Source: Setoptus koraiensis (lineage: Eukaryota; Arthropoda). Taken from it: 64,000 bases of DNA. This document shows, piece by piece, positions 49,084 through 58,411 of this stretch (position 1 is the stretch's first letter; each line of letters begins with the position of its first letter). Under the pieces are notes generated by a model that was given only the letters and a program-made list of their open reading frames with translations, ran no database searches and was not told the origin of the DNA. The translations under genes were made by a program, and so were the position numbers. The stretch covers positions 17,670,001 through 17,734,000 of the forward strand of contig CM106585.1 in assembly GCA_048013815.1 (NCBI GenBank). Reading direction: 5' to 3'.

Positions 49084-50006
49084 ATGATTATTTTCTCACT
49101 GTCAAAATAGGTCGAAATAGACGAGCCAAAACGCTGCTAAAACTGTGCCTCTCTATCGTTATCGTAGTGTGTATGTTGAATACAGTAGTACAATAGTGTG
49201 TCAATTGTGACAAATTATTGTTTACAACATTTACGACTGCAACTCTATAGAATATCTCGAAATTGATTATCAAAACTCATTCGACTCCAAAGTCGAGTAG
49301 GTGTTACAATCACCCGCGTTTCAAACATACTTTATATTTGTGTCTTAACGTTTTGTATGCATGGCTAGGTTAGAATAAAAAGTCTATAATGCAAAGTATA
49401 ATTATCATTGGAGCATTTTTTTGTGGTTAATTCAATCTCAATTAACGATTCAGTCAGTTAATTTTTGCAGATATGCAAAACGACCGATGATTGGTTGATC
49501 AGAAGTCTCTTTCTTGCATCTGCACTGGTTGTGAACGTTCCATCAAAATTACCAATCACGAGATTTTATCCGGAATTATACACTGTCAAGAGTATCGTTT
49601 CATTTCTATCTGGGACATCCGTTTCCAATTTTCTTTCCTCATTCAATTTTTGATAAACATTCTTATTGGGCAATACTGGTGACGATTTCGTGCTGTTGAG
49701 TTCATGCTTATTCATTGGTATTATGGAGGGTATTCCGTCTTACGAACAAAGAACGAGCGAAACAAACAATGGACCTGGCAGATTTAGATTGTTGCGTCGT
49801 CTATTGTTTGTCCATGGCCACTTGTTCTATGTGCGATCGGCTAGAACAATCAATTATTTTTTTTTATATAAATAGGGCAATATGAATAGCATATTCTTTA
49901 CAAGAATATGCTATTTATATTGCCCCAATTTCTCTATGGCTTCTATAATGGCTTCTCAGGAGGAACTGTCTACAGTCCCATGACGCTGATTGGGTACAAT
50001 ATATTC
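49084..50006. other. Unassigned AT-rich DNA
   Basis: Two short plus-strand frames (49465-49653, 49491-49682) follow an acceptor-like TTTTTGCAG at about 49462, but they are too short and unlike anything known to call a gene. A hairpin at 49875-49925 is listed separately. Confidence 0.4.
49875..49925. repeat. Hairpin with 23-bp arms
   Basis: GGGCAATATGAATAGCATA... at 49875-49897 pairs with 49903-49925 with one mismatch around a 5-base loop. It could be a tiny foldback element or an RNA hairpin. Confidence 0.9.
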
Positions 50007-50996
50007 TGGGGCTTCTCCGAAAAGACGACACACCACAATTTGAGTATTTCGGGTATTTATGGGTAGGGTATGGTGCCTTGATACCGGAATGGGTATTCCG
50101 GAAGTGCGGAAATTTCCCGTACCCGAGATACCCGAGATACCGCATACTGGGTATTTTAGGGTATTTGAGGGCATATTGACAGTACAGTCGGCCGTACTCA
50201 CCCGCACGGACATCGGGTAGGGTACTAAGGTCTTCGCATCGGTGGTAGATTGTACCTAGAAGCTAAAGCAAGAAAATAAAAGTGATCAAACTGAAGAGGC
50301 GTGACCAATGCGCACGGCACGAATTGAAACCGCGCATAATCAATTTAAGGATATATCCCCAATGTATATATCCCCCCATGTAACACCCCAGGCGAAGCCT
50401 GACGTCCTAGCCTCGACCAGGACTCCTACTAATAAAGGTTCAGGGCCAGGGTTCAAGGCAGTACAATAGCCCTTCCGTCTGCCATGCATCTTGGGCCCGG
50501 GCCGGAGAAGGGGTTCGGCCTCCAGTCGTCCACGCCTACGGCCTGCGGCCTCCGGCGGGACGACTGACGGCCACCTAACTGAAAAAGATTCTTCCCGTGG
50601 ACTGGGAGTCGAATGGGCGGGGCCCGTGATCGGATTTCTTCTATATAGGGTGTGAATTTGCTTCAGAGACCGTAACTAGTTGGTAGTACAGCCGAATAAC
50701 ATCAGTTTTAAAACCGGAAGTGTGACTTGCATATATTGTAGAATATCTCGCGAACGAGTTGATGTAGAAGATTTATCTAAACGCTATCACATAGATAGCA
50801 TGTGGATCTAGACAATCATACAAAAATTGAAGGTCTGAGGCCCCTCTGAGGCCCGAAAAATGCATTTTTCTATAACTCCGGAAGTAGAAATTTCCGCACT
50901 TCCGGACCACTTTATTTGTTCTTTGGGGCCCCTTCGGAGCCCATATGTGAAGTTTGAAGGAAATCGGAGTGTGTCGTCTTTTCGGAGAACACCCCA
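50007..50996. mobile_element. Non-autonomous element A with terminal inverted repeats
   Basis: The left end TGGGGCTTCTCCGAAAAGAC and the right end (reverse complement TGGGGTGTTCTCCGAAAAGA) pair over about 27 bp with few differences. Inside, GGAAGTGCGGAAAT on the left and ATTTCCGCACTTCC on the right form a second inverted pair. The interior is GC-rich with short GCC hairpins and has no credible coding frame, so I read it as a MITE-like DNA transposon derivative of about 990 bp. It abuts satellite block 1 on the right. No target duplication could be fixed by eye. Element B and the fragment at 48118 are relatives. Confidence 0.75.
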
Positions 50997-51492
50997 AACT
51001 TGTAGGACTATCATGTCCCAAAGCTAAATTAGCTCTCTTTTGCATAGATTGGTGTCACTCTAGGCATTGATCTGTGTCAATAGCATGCTTGACAAGTTAG
51101 TTTAGCATATTATACAAGCACTGGATGACATTCAAACATAATTATCACTCTTGAAGTGATACAAATGATCAATTAAGCCGGTCATCTGTCAATGGCAAGT
51201 TAATCAGAAGCACCTATTGGTAAAATTTGACTATTGACCAGCTTAATTTGCCGCCAATACTCATAGACTGATGTTCATGATTGACATTGTTGACTTTATT
51301 GAACTGATTCAATTGAACCTTGTTGTGTATACAGTTCTAAATAGTAATGTTGCACAAAATTTTGCGCCAGTTTTTCGCTCATGCTCGTGTGCAAACTTGA
51401 TGGACTATCATGTCCCAAAGCTAAATTAGCTCTCTTTTGCATAGATTGGTGTCAATCTAGGATTGATCTGTGTCAATAGCATGCTTGACAAT
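50995..51492 (+). repeat. 397-bp satellite, block 1 (about 1.25 units)
   Basis: The spacing of GGACTATCATGTCC at 51005 and 51402 is 397 bp. Each unit reads through TCACTCTAGGCATTGATCTG, a foldable CAATTAAGCCGGTCATCTG region and CGCCAGTTTTTCGCTCATGC. It starts against element A and ends at GCATGCTTGACA. Confidence 0.95.
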
Positions 51493-51650
51493 AGGAATTT
51501 ACTGATGATGATCTGAATGAATTAGGACAGTCATGTCTCTGTTGGGAAACGGTCAAGGCTGAGATCTGTTTGGTTTTTATTTTATTCATATATCTTTGAT
51601 ATAGTGGTAACAGAAATGAGATTATAATCCTCATAATAGCAGATATATCG

Positions 51651-52244
51651 TCAGAATCGGAGATCCGGTAAATCACTCATACTAATTACTTTTGCGGCCC
51701 ATTTTGAATACTTGTCGATCGGTGCTGGTGTAGGAACACTACCTCCATCACTGTTCATCGTGTTCGCCAAGATGTCGATATCTATTATTTCTCGACTATT
51801 ATTGGGAAGCAGTTTAAATCGCTCGAATCCGAAATTATCAGCAAGTTTCCAATATGCTTTCTTTTTATATGGAGCATCCATGACTCGAAGAGGCGTCTTA
51901 TGGATGTCAAGTTGGAAGAAAAGTAATAGGACTAGCATATGAGCGGTTGCCGACGCTTTTTCGTCAGTGCTCCCAATCCCTGTCACGTTGCATCCCTCTC
52001 CTATGCCTTCGAAAATGAATTGAAGACGCCTGCCTACGAACCCCTTATCTGCGAATTCTCGCACCGTCAATCCTAATCCTCGACTTAAATAGTCTATCGT
52101 TTCCTTTGGAGTTCTCCTATCTTCAGGCCTACCGGTGACCTGTACTCTTGGCCATCTGTCTCCAGTATTTCTATCCATGATCTCCAGTCGGCGACTTCCG
52201 AAGAAATTTTCATCTGCTGGTGGAAGAGCTGCGTCGTCAGTCAT
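51651..52244 (-). CDS. Hypothetical protein, 197 residues
   Basis: An intact frame from an ATG at 52244, preceded by an A-rich leader (AAAAAAAGTAATA), to a stop at 51651. The N-terminus is acidic and polar (MTDDAALPPADENFFGS). The middle looks globular: KETIDYLSRGLGLTVREFAD, then FVGRRLQFIFEGIGEG, a hydrophobic HMLVLLLFFQLDIHKTPLRV, and YWKLADNFGFERFKLLPNN. No membrane anchor, zinc site or catalytic motif is evident and I recognise no family. It is the leftmost gene of the satellite-flanked block and reads outward, towards satellite block 1. Its upstream region holds GTGRATATYCAC iterons that could be its promoter. Confidence 0.6.
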   Translation of the reverse strand: MTDDAALPPADENFFGSRRLEIMDRNTGDRWPRVQVTGRPEDRRTPKETIDYLSRGLGLTVREFADKGFVGRRLQFIFEGIGEGCNVTGIGSTDEKASATAHMLVLLLFFQLDIHKTPLRVMDAPYKKKAYWKLADNFGFERFKLLPNNSREIIDIDILANTMNSDGGSVPTPAPIDKYSKWAAKVISMSDLPDLRF

Positions 52245-52338
52245 TATTACTTTTTTTATGGAGAAGTTTTATTTTATTAGCGCTTAATTTTAATTAAGGG
52301 CTTATGATGTAGTGTTGTTGGATCCTATAAATCACGCA

Positions 52339-52533
52339 TGAATATCCACGCACGGTATGATGGTGGATACTTAATTCTTGCATTTCATAGGATATTCACC
52401 AATTGTGCTATGGTGATTCACGCGCTGTGTGCTTGTGAATACTCCGACTTTGTATGCCAGTGAATATCCACGTACCGATTTATTTGTGGATATTCACAGT
52501 TTTCGATCTTGAGAGTCACGCGCTGTGTGCTTG
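52339..52533. promoter_or_regulatory. Iteron-like GTGAATATCCAC array
   Basis: GTGAATATCCAC or its complement lies at 52339-52349, 52390-52399, 52460-52471 and 52486-52497, and TCACGCGCTGTGTGCTTG at 52418-52435 and 52516-52533. It lies 95-290 bp upstream of the start at 52244, suited to transcription control. A replication role is also possible. Confidence 0.4.
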
Positions 52534-52590
52534 CATACATTAGCACTAGCATAATCAGTGCTTAGTGAGTGTGTAGGCAGGAATGTGCTT

Positions 52591-52800
52591 GGGAGGTGGG
52601 AGGTGGGAGGTACACTCAAGCTTGAGATTCAAAAGTTCGTCCACCTCCCAAATACACATTTACTAGGGAGGTGGATTGAATCTTGAGTCTCGGGCTCATG
52701 TCTAGTTAGGAGGTGGACCGAAGCTATAACGAGAATTGAATTTTAAGTCCAGAGCTCATGCAGAGGTTGATGTATTGTGAGGAGGTGGATCGATGCTATA
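52591..52800. repeat. GGAGGTGG repeats
   Basis: Three overlapping GGGAGGTGG copies at 52591-52610, one inverted at 52641-52649, then copies at about 52666, 52709 and 52790. Confidence 0.75.
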
Positions 52801-52826
52801 CACGATCTGTGCAAGTCTTATCAATT

Positions 52827-53091
52827 TTCTGTTTCTAGTATTGGCGCTATAGGCCATATTGTGGCACATGTGCCCATACATTATGTGCGATTTTCGAAAC
52901 TGTTCTGTTTCTAGTATTGGCGCTATAGGCAATTCTGGATCATGTTAGCTCATTCAATACATGTGATTTCTGATCACATGTGCCCATACATTATGTGCAA
53001 TTTTCGAAACTGTTCTGTTTCTAGTATTGGCGATATAGGCCATTTTGTGGCACATGTTCTTCCACAGTATGTTCAATTTTCGAAACTGTTC
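52827..53091. repeat. Three diverged tandem units of 76-110 bp
   Basis: Units start at 52827, 52903 and 53013 with TTCTGTTTCTAGTATTGGCG and end near CAATTTTCGAAACTG. The middle unit has an extra stretch of about 34 bp. Confidence 0.85.
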
Positions 53092-53491
53092 TCACCAGGA
53101 TAAATTCTTGAAAAACTTTCTAGAGACAGCTAGCACTTATCACTTCTTAATAAACTGTCCAAACCTCTAAGATTGTTCACTGGAAAAATTAAGCGCTCTT
53201 ATACTGGTATAATCAGTATAACTTGTTCTATATTTTTTCTATTTTATTTTATTTTACTTTATTTGTTTAGTGAGTGGGTTACAAAGGCAGTTATCGATAC
53301 ATATATGTGATTTGGTAACAGTTGTATGCGTATTAGACATTTTTCCGTTTGAGCATGAGAATAGCAACGTGACAAATTGGCTGTGAATTACAATTACACC
53401 GTTTAATTGTATCTCTTTCTATTTCTAGATTTTGGGGGAAGGGACAATGTTTCTGGTGAAACAAAAGGGTTTACCCCCCACTGCTCGGGAA

Positions 53492-53684
53492 GGACAGTAT
53501 TGTCCACAAAACTTCTACTTAGTGATTTGAAAATCGCGCCCATCTTCAAGTATTTACGGCGGTCCTAAGGACAGTGCTGTCCCAGATCATTCCGGTGATA
53601 ATTTATCGGCTCCGTCCACTCTCACGAGGACAGTCTTGTCCCAACAGACGAAGTTGAGGTAGTTTGAGTGGGACGGTTCTGTCC
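53492..53684. promoter_or_regulatory. Cluster of four GGAC-N6-GTCC dyads
   Basis: Exact dyads at 53492, 53569, 53628 and 53671, with spacers AGTATT, AGTGCT, AGTCTT and GGTTCT, each 6 bp. The start-to-start spacings are 77, 59 and 43 bp. A near-match (GGAT for GGAC) lies at 53782. Confidence 0.6.
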
Positions 53685-54011
53685 AGAAACATTCTAGCTC
53701 TTTTTTGGCGAGGCATATTGATTAATGTAAATAATATAATTGATAGTAATTCTGCTTATATATAATATCTGATTCATGCCGGGATACGGTTGTCCAACTT
53801 AAACTATCTAACTTTTTTCTAGAATAACTTCTGATCCCCACGGTAGGGGGCGCTCAAACTTTTCTTTCGAAGAATATGAGTCAAAGGTAATCTGTTGGCG
53901 TATATATTCAGTGATAATGATAATAAAGAGACTTATTCTGGATGATATGATGGTGGTGCTGACGATGAAGCGAATGATCGAACTTTTTCATCTCGCTTGT
54001 TTAATGATTTG

Positions 54012-54025
54012 GGACATGCATGTCC
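54012..54025. promoter_or_regulatory. GGAC-N6-GTCC dyad, perfect palindrome
   Basis: The extended sequence GGGACATGCATGTCCC (54011-54026) is a fully symmetric 16-bp palindrome, the most regular copy of the dyad. Confidence 0.6.
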
Positions 54026-54111
54026 CGTCCATGACGCCATGCATTGCAAAGCGCCATTGAGGTAAGATAATTCGTGGATTGTTCCCGCTCCTTTGTTACG
54101 CCCTCTCATGA

Positions 54112-55412
54112 AGTCACTCTAGGCATTGATCTGTGTCAATAGCATGCTTGACAAGTTAGTTTAGCATATTATACAAGCACTGGATGACATTCAAACATAA
54201 TCATCACTCTTGAAGTGATACAAATGATCAATTAAGCCGGTCATCTGTCAATGGCAAGTTAATCAGAAGCACCTATTGGTAAAATTTGACTATTGACCAG
54301 CTTAATTTGCCGCCAATACTCATAGACTGATGTTCATGATTGACATTGTTGACTTTATTGAACTGATTCAATTGAACCTTGTTGTGTATACAGTTCTAAA
54401 TAGTAATGTTGCACAAAATTTTGCGCCAGTTTTTCGCTCATGCTCGTGTGCAAACTTGTAGGACTATCATGTCCCAAAGCTAAATTAGCTCTCTTTTGCA
54501 TAGATTGGTGTCACTCTAGGCATTGATCTGTGTCAATAGCATGCTTGACAAGTTAGTTTAGCATATTATACAAGCACTGGATGACATTCAAACATAATTA
54601 TCACTCTTGAAGTGATACAAATGATCAATTAAGCCGGTCATCTGTCAATGGCAAGTTAATCAGAAGCACCTATTGGTGAAAAAATACAATTGACCAGCTT
54701 AATTTGCCGCCAATACTCATAGACTGATGTTCATGATTGACATTGTTGACTTTATTGAACTGATTCAATTGAACCTTGTTGTGTATACAGTTCTAAATAG
54801 TAATGTTGCACAAAATTTTGCGCCAGTTTTTCGCTCATGCTCGTGTGCAAACTTGATGGACTATCATGTCCCAAAGCTAAATAAGCTCTCTTTTGCATAG
54901 ATTGGTGTCACTCTAGGCATTGATCTGTGTCAATAGCATGCTTGACAAGTTAGTTTAGCATATTATACAAGCACTGGATGACATTCAAACATAATTATCA
55001 CTCTTGAAGTGATACAAATGATCAATTAAGCCGGTCATCTGTCAATGGCAAGTCAATCAGAAGCACCTATTGGTAAAATTTGACTATTGACCAGCTTAAT
55101 TTGCCGCCAATACTCATAGACTGATGTTCATGATTGACATTGTTGACTTTATTGAACTGATTCAATTGAACCTTGTTGTGTATACAGTTCTAAATAGTAA
55201 TGTTGCACAAAATTTTGCGCCAGTTTTTCGCTCATGCTCGTGTGCAAACTTGTAGGACTAACATGTCCCAAAGCTAAATTAGCTCTCTTTTGCATAGATT
55301 GGTGTCACTCTAGGCATTGATCTGTGTCAATAGCATGCTTGACAAGTTAGTTTAGCATATTATACAAGCACTGGATGACATTCAAACATAATTATCACTC
55401 TTGAAGTGATAC
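54112..55412 (+). repeat. 397-bp satellite, block 2 (about 3.3 units)
   Basis: TCACTCTAGG occurs at 54114, 54511, 54908 and 55305, exactly 397 bp apart. The units are nearly identical; one small replacement lies near 54677. Each complete unit carries one dyad (54461, 54858, 55255). The array stops abruptly inside a unit at about 55412, where gene A begins. Confidence 0.97.
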
Positions 55413-56612
55413 TTTCCGATCCAACAAGGATCCGGTATCCAACAAACCACCAGGTATATCTTCCTTGATTTCATAGACTTCTTTGTCCTGGAATTTTTCC
55501 ACTATTTTCCTCACGGATCTTTCGAATTTCTTTTTTAATATACAAAATTTTTCAGCCTTTTCTTGACAATCAATAGGGCATAATTCGGTACACTCATTTC
55601 CACACTCGGTGATCCGAGCAATATATTTTTCGATATCATTTATGAACGATAGATTCCCTTCAAATGGCTCGAAGAATTGTGGGGCGCCGAGATTTGTTAT
55701 ATCGATCGGACATCTCAGAAGACTGTTGAGAGTATCAATTTGATTGGTATGGTTGGATCCTGAGTTACAATAAACAATCAGTGTCTGGTCATTTGCCTCT
55801 GAGGGAGGATCTACGTCCATATTCGTCCCTTCGTTTGGACAAGACTGTCCTGAAGAATTGACGTCTGAACAATGTGAGCTAGGATCTGTGGGACCAGTTT
55901 GTCCTACGCCATCCTGTGACGGATGATCTCTGTAATTAGATTTATCTTGAGATGTTCCTTGTGTATCCTCATTTTGCTGCAACGGATGATCGACGTCTGA
56001 ACAATGTGAGCTTTCATCTGTGGGACCAGTTTGTCCTGCGCCATCCTGTGACGGATGATCTATGTAATTAGATTTATCTCGAGATGTTCCTTGTGTATCC
56101 TCATTTTGCTGCAACGGATGATCGACGTCTGAACAATGTGAGCTTTCATCTGTGGGACCAGTTTGTCCTGCGCCATCCTGTGACGGATGATCTATGTAAT
56201 TAGATTTATCTCGAGATGTTCCTTGTGTATCCTCATTTTGCTGCAACGGATGATCGACGTCTGAACAATGTGAGCTAGGATCTGTGGGACCAGTTTGTTC
56301 TACGACATCCTTAGTGGTTAAACGCTTTAATTGATCGAGAAAAGTTGCCATCATCGCATGTGCTTCTTCTATGGGGCCTGTACAATCATCATCCGGTTTT
56401 GGTGGTTCATACGGACGTATACTTCTTTCAGAATAAGTTAGCTCCTTATGCCTCTCTGAAATAATCTTGTTTTTAGAGTCGAAATTAAACAATTTCACTG
56501 AATAAACTATACGACCGTTACGTGAAATTTTTCCGTTGATGATTCCCGGCCAATATCCTTTAGCTGATCGCACCATAACTGGCCTATCTTTTTCTAAATA
56601 ATCGAGGCTCAT
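55395..56612 (-). CDS. Gene A: PWWP/Tudor-like N-terminus with 44-residue repeats
   Basis: Minus-strand frame from an ATG at 56612, 405 residues; an in-frame ATG at 56681 would add a hydrophobic leader, but the A-rich context favours 56612. Residues 10-70 (PVMVRSAKGYWPGIINGK, then VYSVKLFNFDS) resemble a PWWP or Tudor-like domain, which bind methylated histones; this is a weak call. Residues 105-255 hold about three perfect 44-residue repeats (132 bp each) containing GQTGPTDESSHCSDVDHPLQ. The C-terminus has a cysteine cluster (ECGNECTELCPIDC) and a charged helix. Each repeat encodes GQTGP with the DNA dyad GGAC-N6-GTCC. The end merges with satellite block 2. An inverted copy of its C-terminal part lies at 58411-59145, and the two differ in their last residues. 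Confidence 0.6.
   Translation of the reverse strand: MSLDYLEKDRPVMVRSAKGYWPGIINGKISRNGRIVYSVKLFNFDSKNKIISERHKELTYSERSIRPYEPPKPDDDCTGPIEEAHAMMATFLDQLKRLTTKDVVEQTGPTDPSSHCSDVDHPLQQNEDTQGTSRDKSNYIDHPSQDGAGQTGPTDESSHCSDVDHPLQQNEDTQGTSRDKSNYIDHPSQDGAGQTGPTDESSHCSDVDHPLQQNEDTQGTSQDKSNYRDHPSQDGVGQTGPTDPSSHCSDVNSSGQSCPNEGTNMDVDPPSEANDQTLIVYCNSGSNHTNQIDTLNSLLRCPIDITNLGAPQFFEPFEGNLSFINDIEKYIARITECGNECTELCPIDCQEKAEKFCILKKKFERSVRKIVEKFQDKEVYEIKEDIPGGLLDTGSLLDRKVSLQE
55837..56168. promoter_or_regulatory. Four dyads inside gene A coding repeats
   Basis: Exact GGAC-N6-GTCC at 55837, 55891, 56023 and 56155; the last three are 132 bp apart, one per protein repeat. The near-match at 56287 belongs to the first, diverged repeat. 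Confidence 0.5.
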
Positions 56613-56970
56613 TTTAAAAAATGAATAAATAAATAAATTTATGTTGATAATAAGAAACAATAGCGATAGTGTTACAAGCATACAGCATGCAGCATCTAAT
56701 CAGTTGAGATTGCTGTGTAATTCGCGCCCTTTATTTGAAAAAAAAGAAGGACCTTATGGTTCTTGCGACGGTTAACCTTTTGAGAGTCAATCGTTGCTGG
56801 GACTCGGTGGTCCTTGCGACGGTTAACCTTTTGAGAGTCAATCGTTGCTGGGACTAATTGGTCCTACATACAATAGCAGACGAAAAATACACATTCCGTC
56901 ATTTGCGTGAGTGCGTAACTGCGTTATCTCTTATTATTCTTTTTTCTTTACATCTTTTACGAATAGCACA
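56613..56970. promoter_or_regulatory. Divergent promoter with 51-bp repeats and dyads
   Basis: This is the gap between gene A (leftward) and the rightward frame at 56971. A 51-bp unit containing TTGCGACGGTTAACCTTTTG and TCGTTGCTGGGAC is repeated twice. Dyads fall at 56749 (one base off), 56800 and 56851, exactly 51 bp apart. The position and regular spacing suit cooperative binding of a factor controlling both genes. Confidence 0.5.
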
Positions 56971-57135
56971 ATGGCAAACAAAGAGAACAAAGAAAACAAA
57001 CAAAAAAAACCCAGAACCTACATTAGAAATCCGTATGTTTCTGATGTAAAATTCTCTGTTCCAGTTCCAAATAAAAATATAACCCATTTAATCATTTTTG
57101 GTATCATCCTGCGATCAATTGGTACAAACAAGTAA
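56971..57135 (+). CDS. Short lysine-rich frame (N-terminal part of gene B region)
   Basis: An ATG at 56971 in the context GCACAATGG opens a 54-residue frame, MANKENKENKQKKPRTYIRN onward. It has a strongly basic start resembling a nuclear-localisation or DNA-binding tail. It lies directly upstream of the protease-like frame at 57144. The relation between the two is not established, and I describe them separately. Confidence 0.4.
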   Translation: MANKENKENKQKKPRTYIRNPYVSDVKFSVPVPNKNITHLIIFGIILRSIGTNK

Positions 57136-57143
57136 GCCAAGAG

Positions 57144-58064
57144 TTGTGTGAAGACTACAATTGTCACATCTATCTAAATAGTGAAAATGGTCTCGGATCT
57201 GATATCATAGCCTGTATTTTTTTGTACGGTCAGTATGATTGCTGTCGGAAGAAGTCACAACAACAACCCAAATTTATTGGAAGAACAATACTTCAAGCCT
57301 TTTATTTGATGAGTGGCTCAGCAAATACTCATTGTTTTGGGGTCAATCAAAGAGAATACCTCAAATACAAAATACCACCAAGTTCCGATCAAACATTATC
57401 AGACATCCCATGGGAAGTCATTAGGACTCATTCCGATAACGAACGACCCGACAAAAACCATCATGAGAATAAGTTTTGTTTCGGGTCCGCCGACTATAAC
57501 TACTTCGATTTGAACGAAGATTTGAACGACTCAGAGACTAGCGCAATGGATAGTGAATTTGACATCTCAATCTATAAAAATCCTTGGATCGGTGATGGGG
57601 AGCCGCCGGATATTGTGGCTTTCCACCAATATAAAATAACTCATAAAGAATTACATCTTTTATCATCAAATGAATGTCTCAATGATATGATCATTGATTC
57701 CTATTTCCACCTCATTCAACAGACTAGGATGCAGGACAACAAAAGCGTGGATATACTTGTATCACCGACTACGTTCTGGCGAAAATTAGATCGACTCAAA
57801 TCCGACGAGGAAATTCAAGAGCTCACAAAGACAAATTATATTGGGGACGAATCCTTTCAGCTCTACCACCGTGTGTTCATCCCGATCATATTATCCGACA
57901 TGAAGCATTGGATTTTGGCTGTCGTGGATACGGAGAATCGTATTGTCACATTGTATGATAGCTCGAAAAGTGGCAGAAAGGACATTCTATCCAAGATCCA
58001 AACATATATAACAATGGATGCCAAACAACGACGAATTCTTTCACATCAGTGGCAATTGATGTGA
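57144..58064 (+). pseudogene. Gene B region: Ulp1/SENP-like protease fragment
   Basis: The open frame has two parts. The first (SQELCEDYNCHIYLNSENGL, DIIACIFLYG) matches gene C (60905-61732) at SQELC-x4-CH-x-x-L-x-SE, so the two genes share a domain. The second resembles the Ulp1/SENP fold: HKELHLLSSNECLNDMIIDS, FIPIILSDMKHWILAVVD and TLYDSS. The His of KHW (about 57906) and the Asp of LYDSS (about 57957) would be catalytic residues. Ulp1-type enzymes cut SUMO or related proteins. The fold's later Gln and Cys region is not seen in this frame, which runs into an inverted repeat. It looks broken. Confidence 0.5.
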
Positions 58065-58411
58065 CAATACGATTCTCCGTATCCACGACAGCCAAAATCC
58101 AATGCTTCATGTCGGATAATATGATCGGGATGAACACACGGTGGTAGAGCTGAAAGGATTCGTCCCCAATATAATTTGTCTTTGTGAGCTCTTGAATTTC
58201 CTCGTCGGATTTGAGTCGATCTAATTTTCGCCAGAACGTAGTCGGTGATACAAGTATATCCACGCTTTTGTTGTCCTGCATCCTAGTCTGTTGAATGAGG
58301 TGGAAATAGGAATCAATGATCATATCATTGAGACATTCATTTGATGATAAAAGATGTAATTCTTTATGAGTTATTTTATATTGGTGGAAAGCCACAATAT
58401 CCGGCGGCTCC
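57599..58411. repeat. Inverted repeat: two 353-bp arms, 107-bp loop
   Basis: The arms 57599-57951 and 58059-58411 are reverse complements with no difference that I could find. The encoded peptides are identical, from EPPDIVAFHQYKITHKEL to ENRIVT. The loop is 57952-58058. The right arm continues directly into an inverted copy of part of gene A. Confidence 0.93.
58059..58411 (-). pseudogene. Inverted partial copy of gene B
   Basis: Reverse-complement copy of 57599-57951, encoding the same Ulp1-like segment up to the KHW histidine region. No independent promoter or start is recognised. It is a by-product of the inverted duplication. Confidence 0.8.

Larger units (their letters stand above)
52245..54111. 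other. Intergenic region packed with iterons, tandem repeats and dyads
   Basis: No gene was seen. From left to right: four copies of GTGRATATYCAC in alternating orientation and two of TCACGCGCTGTGTGCTTG (52339-52533); five to seven GGAGGTGG words (52591-52800); three tandem units starting TTCTGTTTCTAGTATTGGCG (52827-53091); an AT-rich stretch with T-rich runs (53225-53265); then five GGAC-N6-GTCC dyads (53492-54025). The layout resembles a regulatory or replication-control region more than relic coding DNA. Confidence 0.5.
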
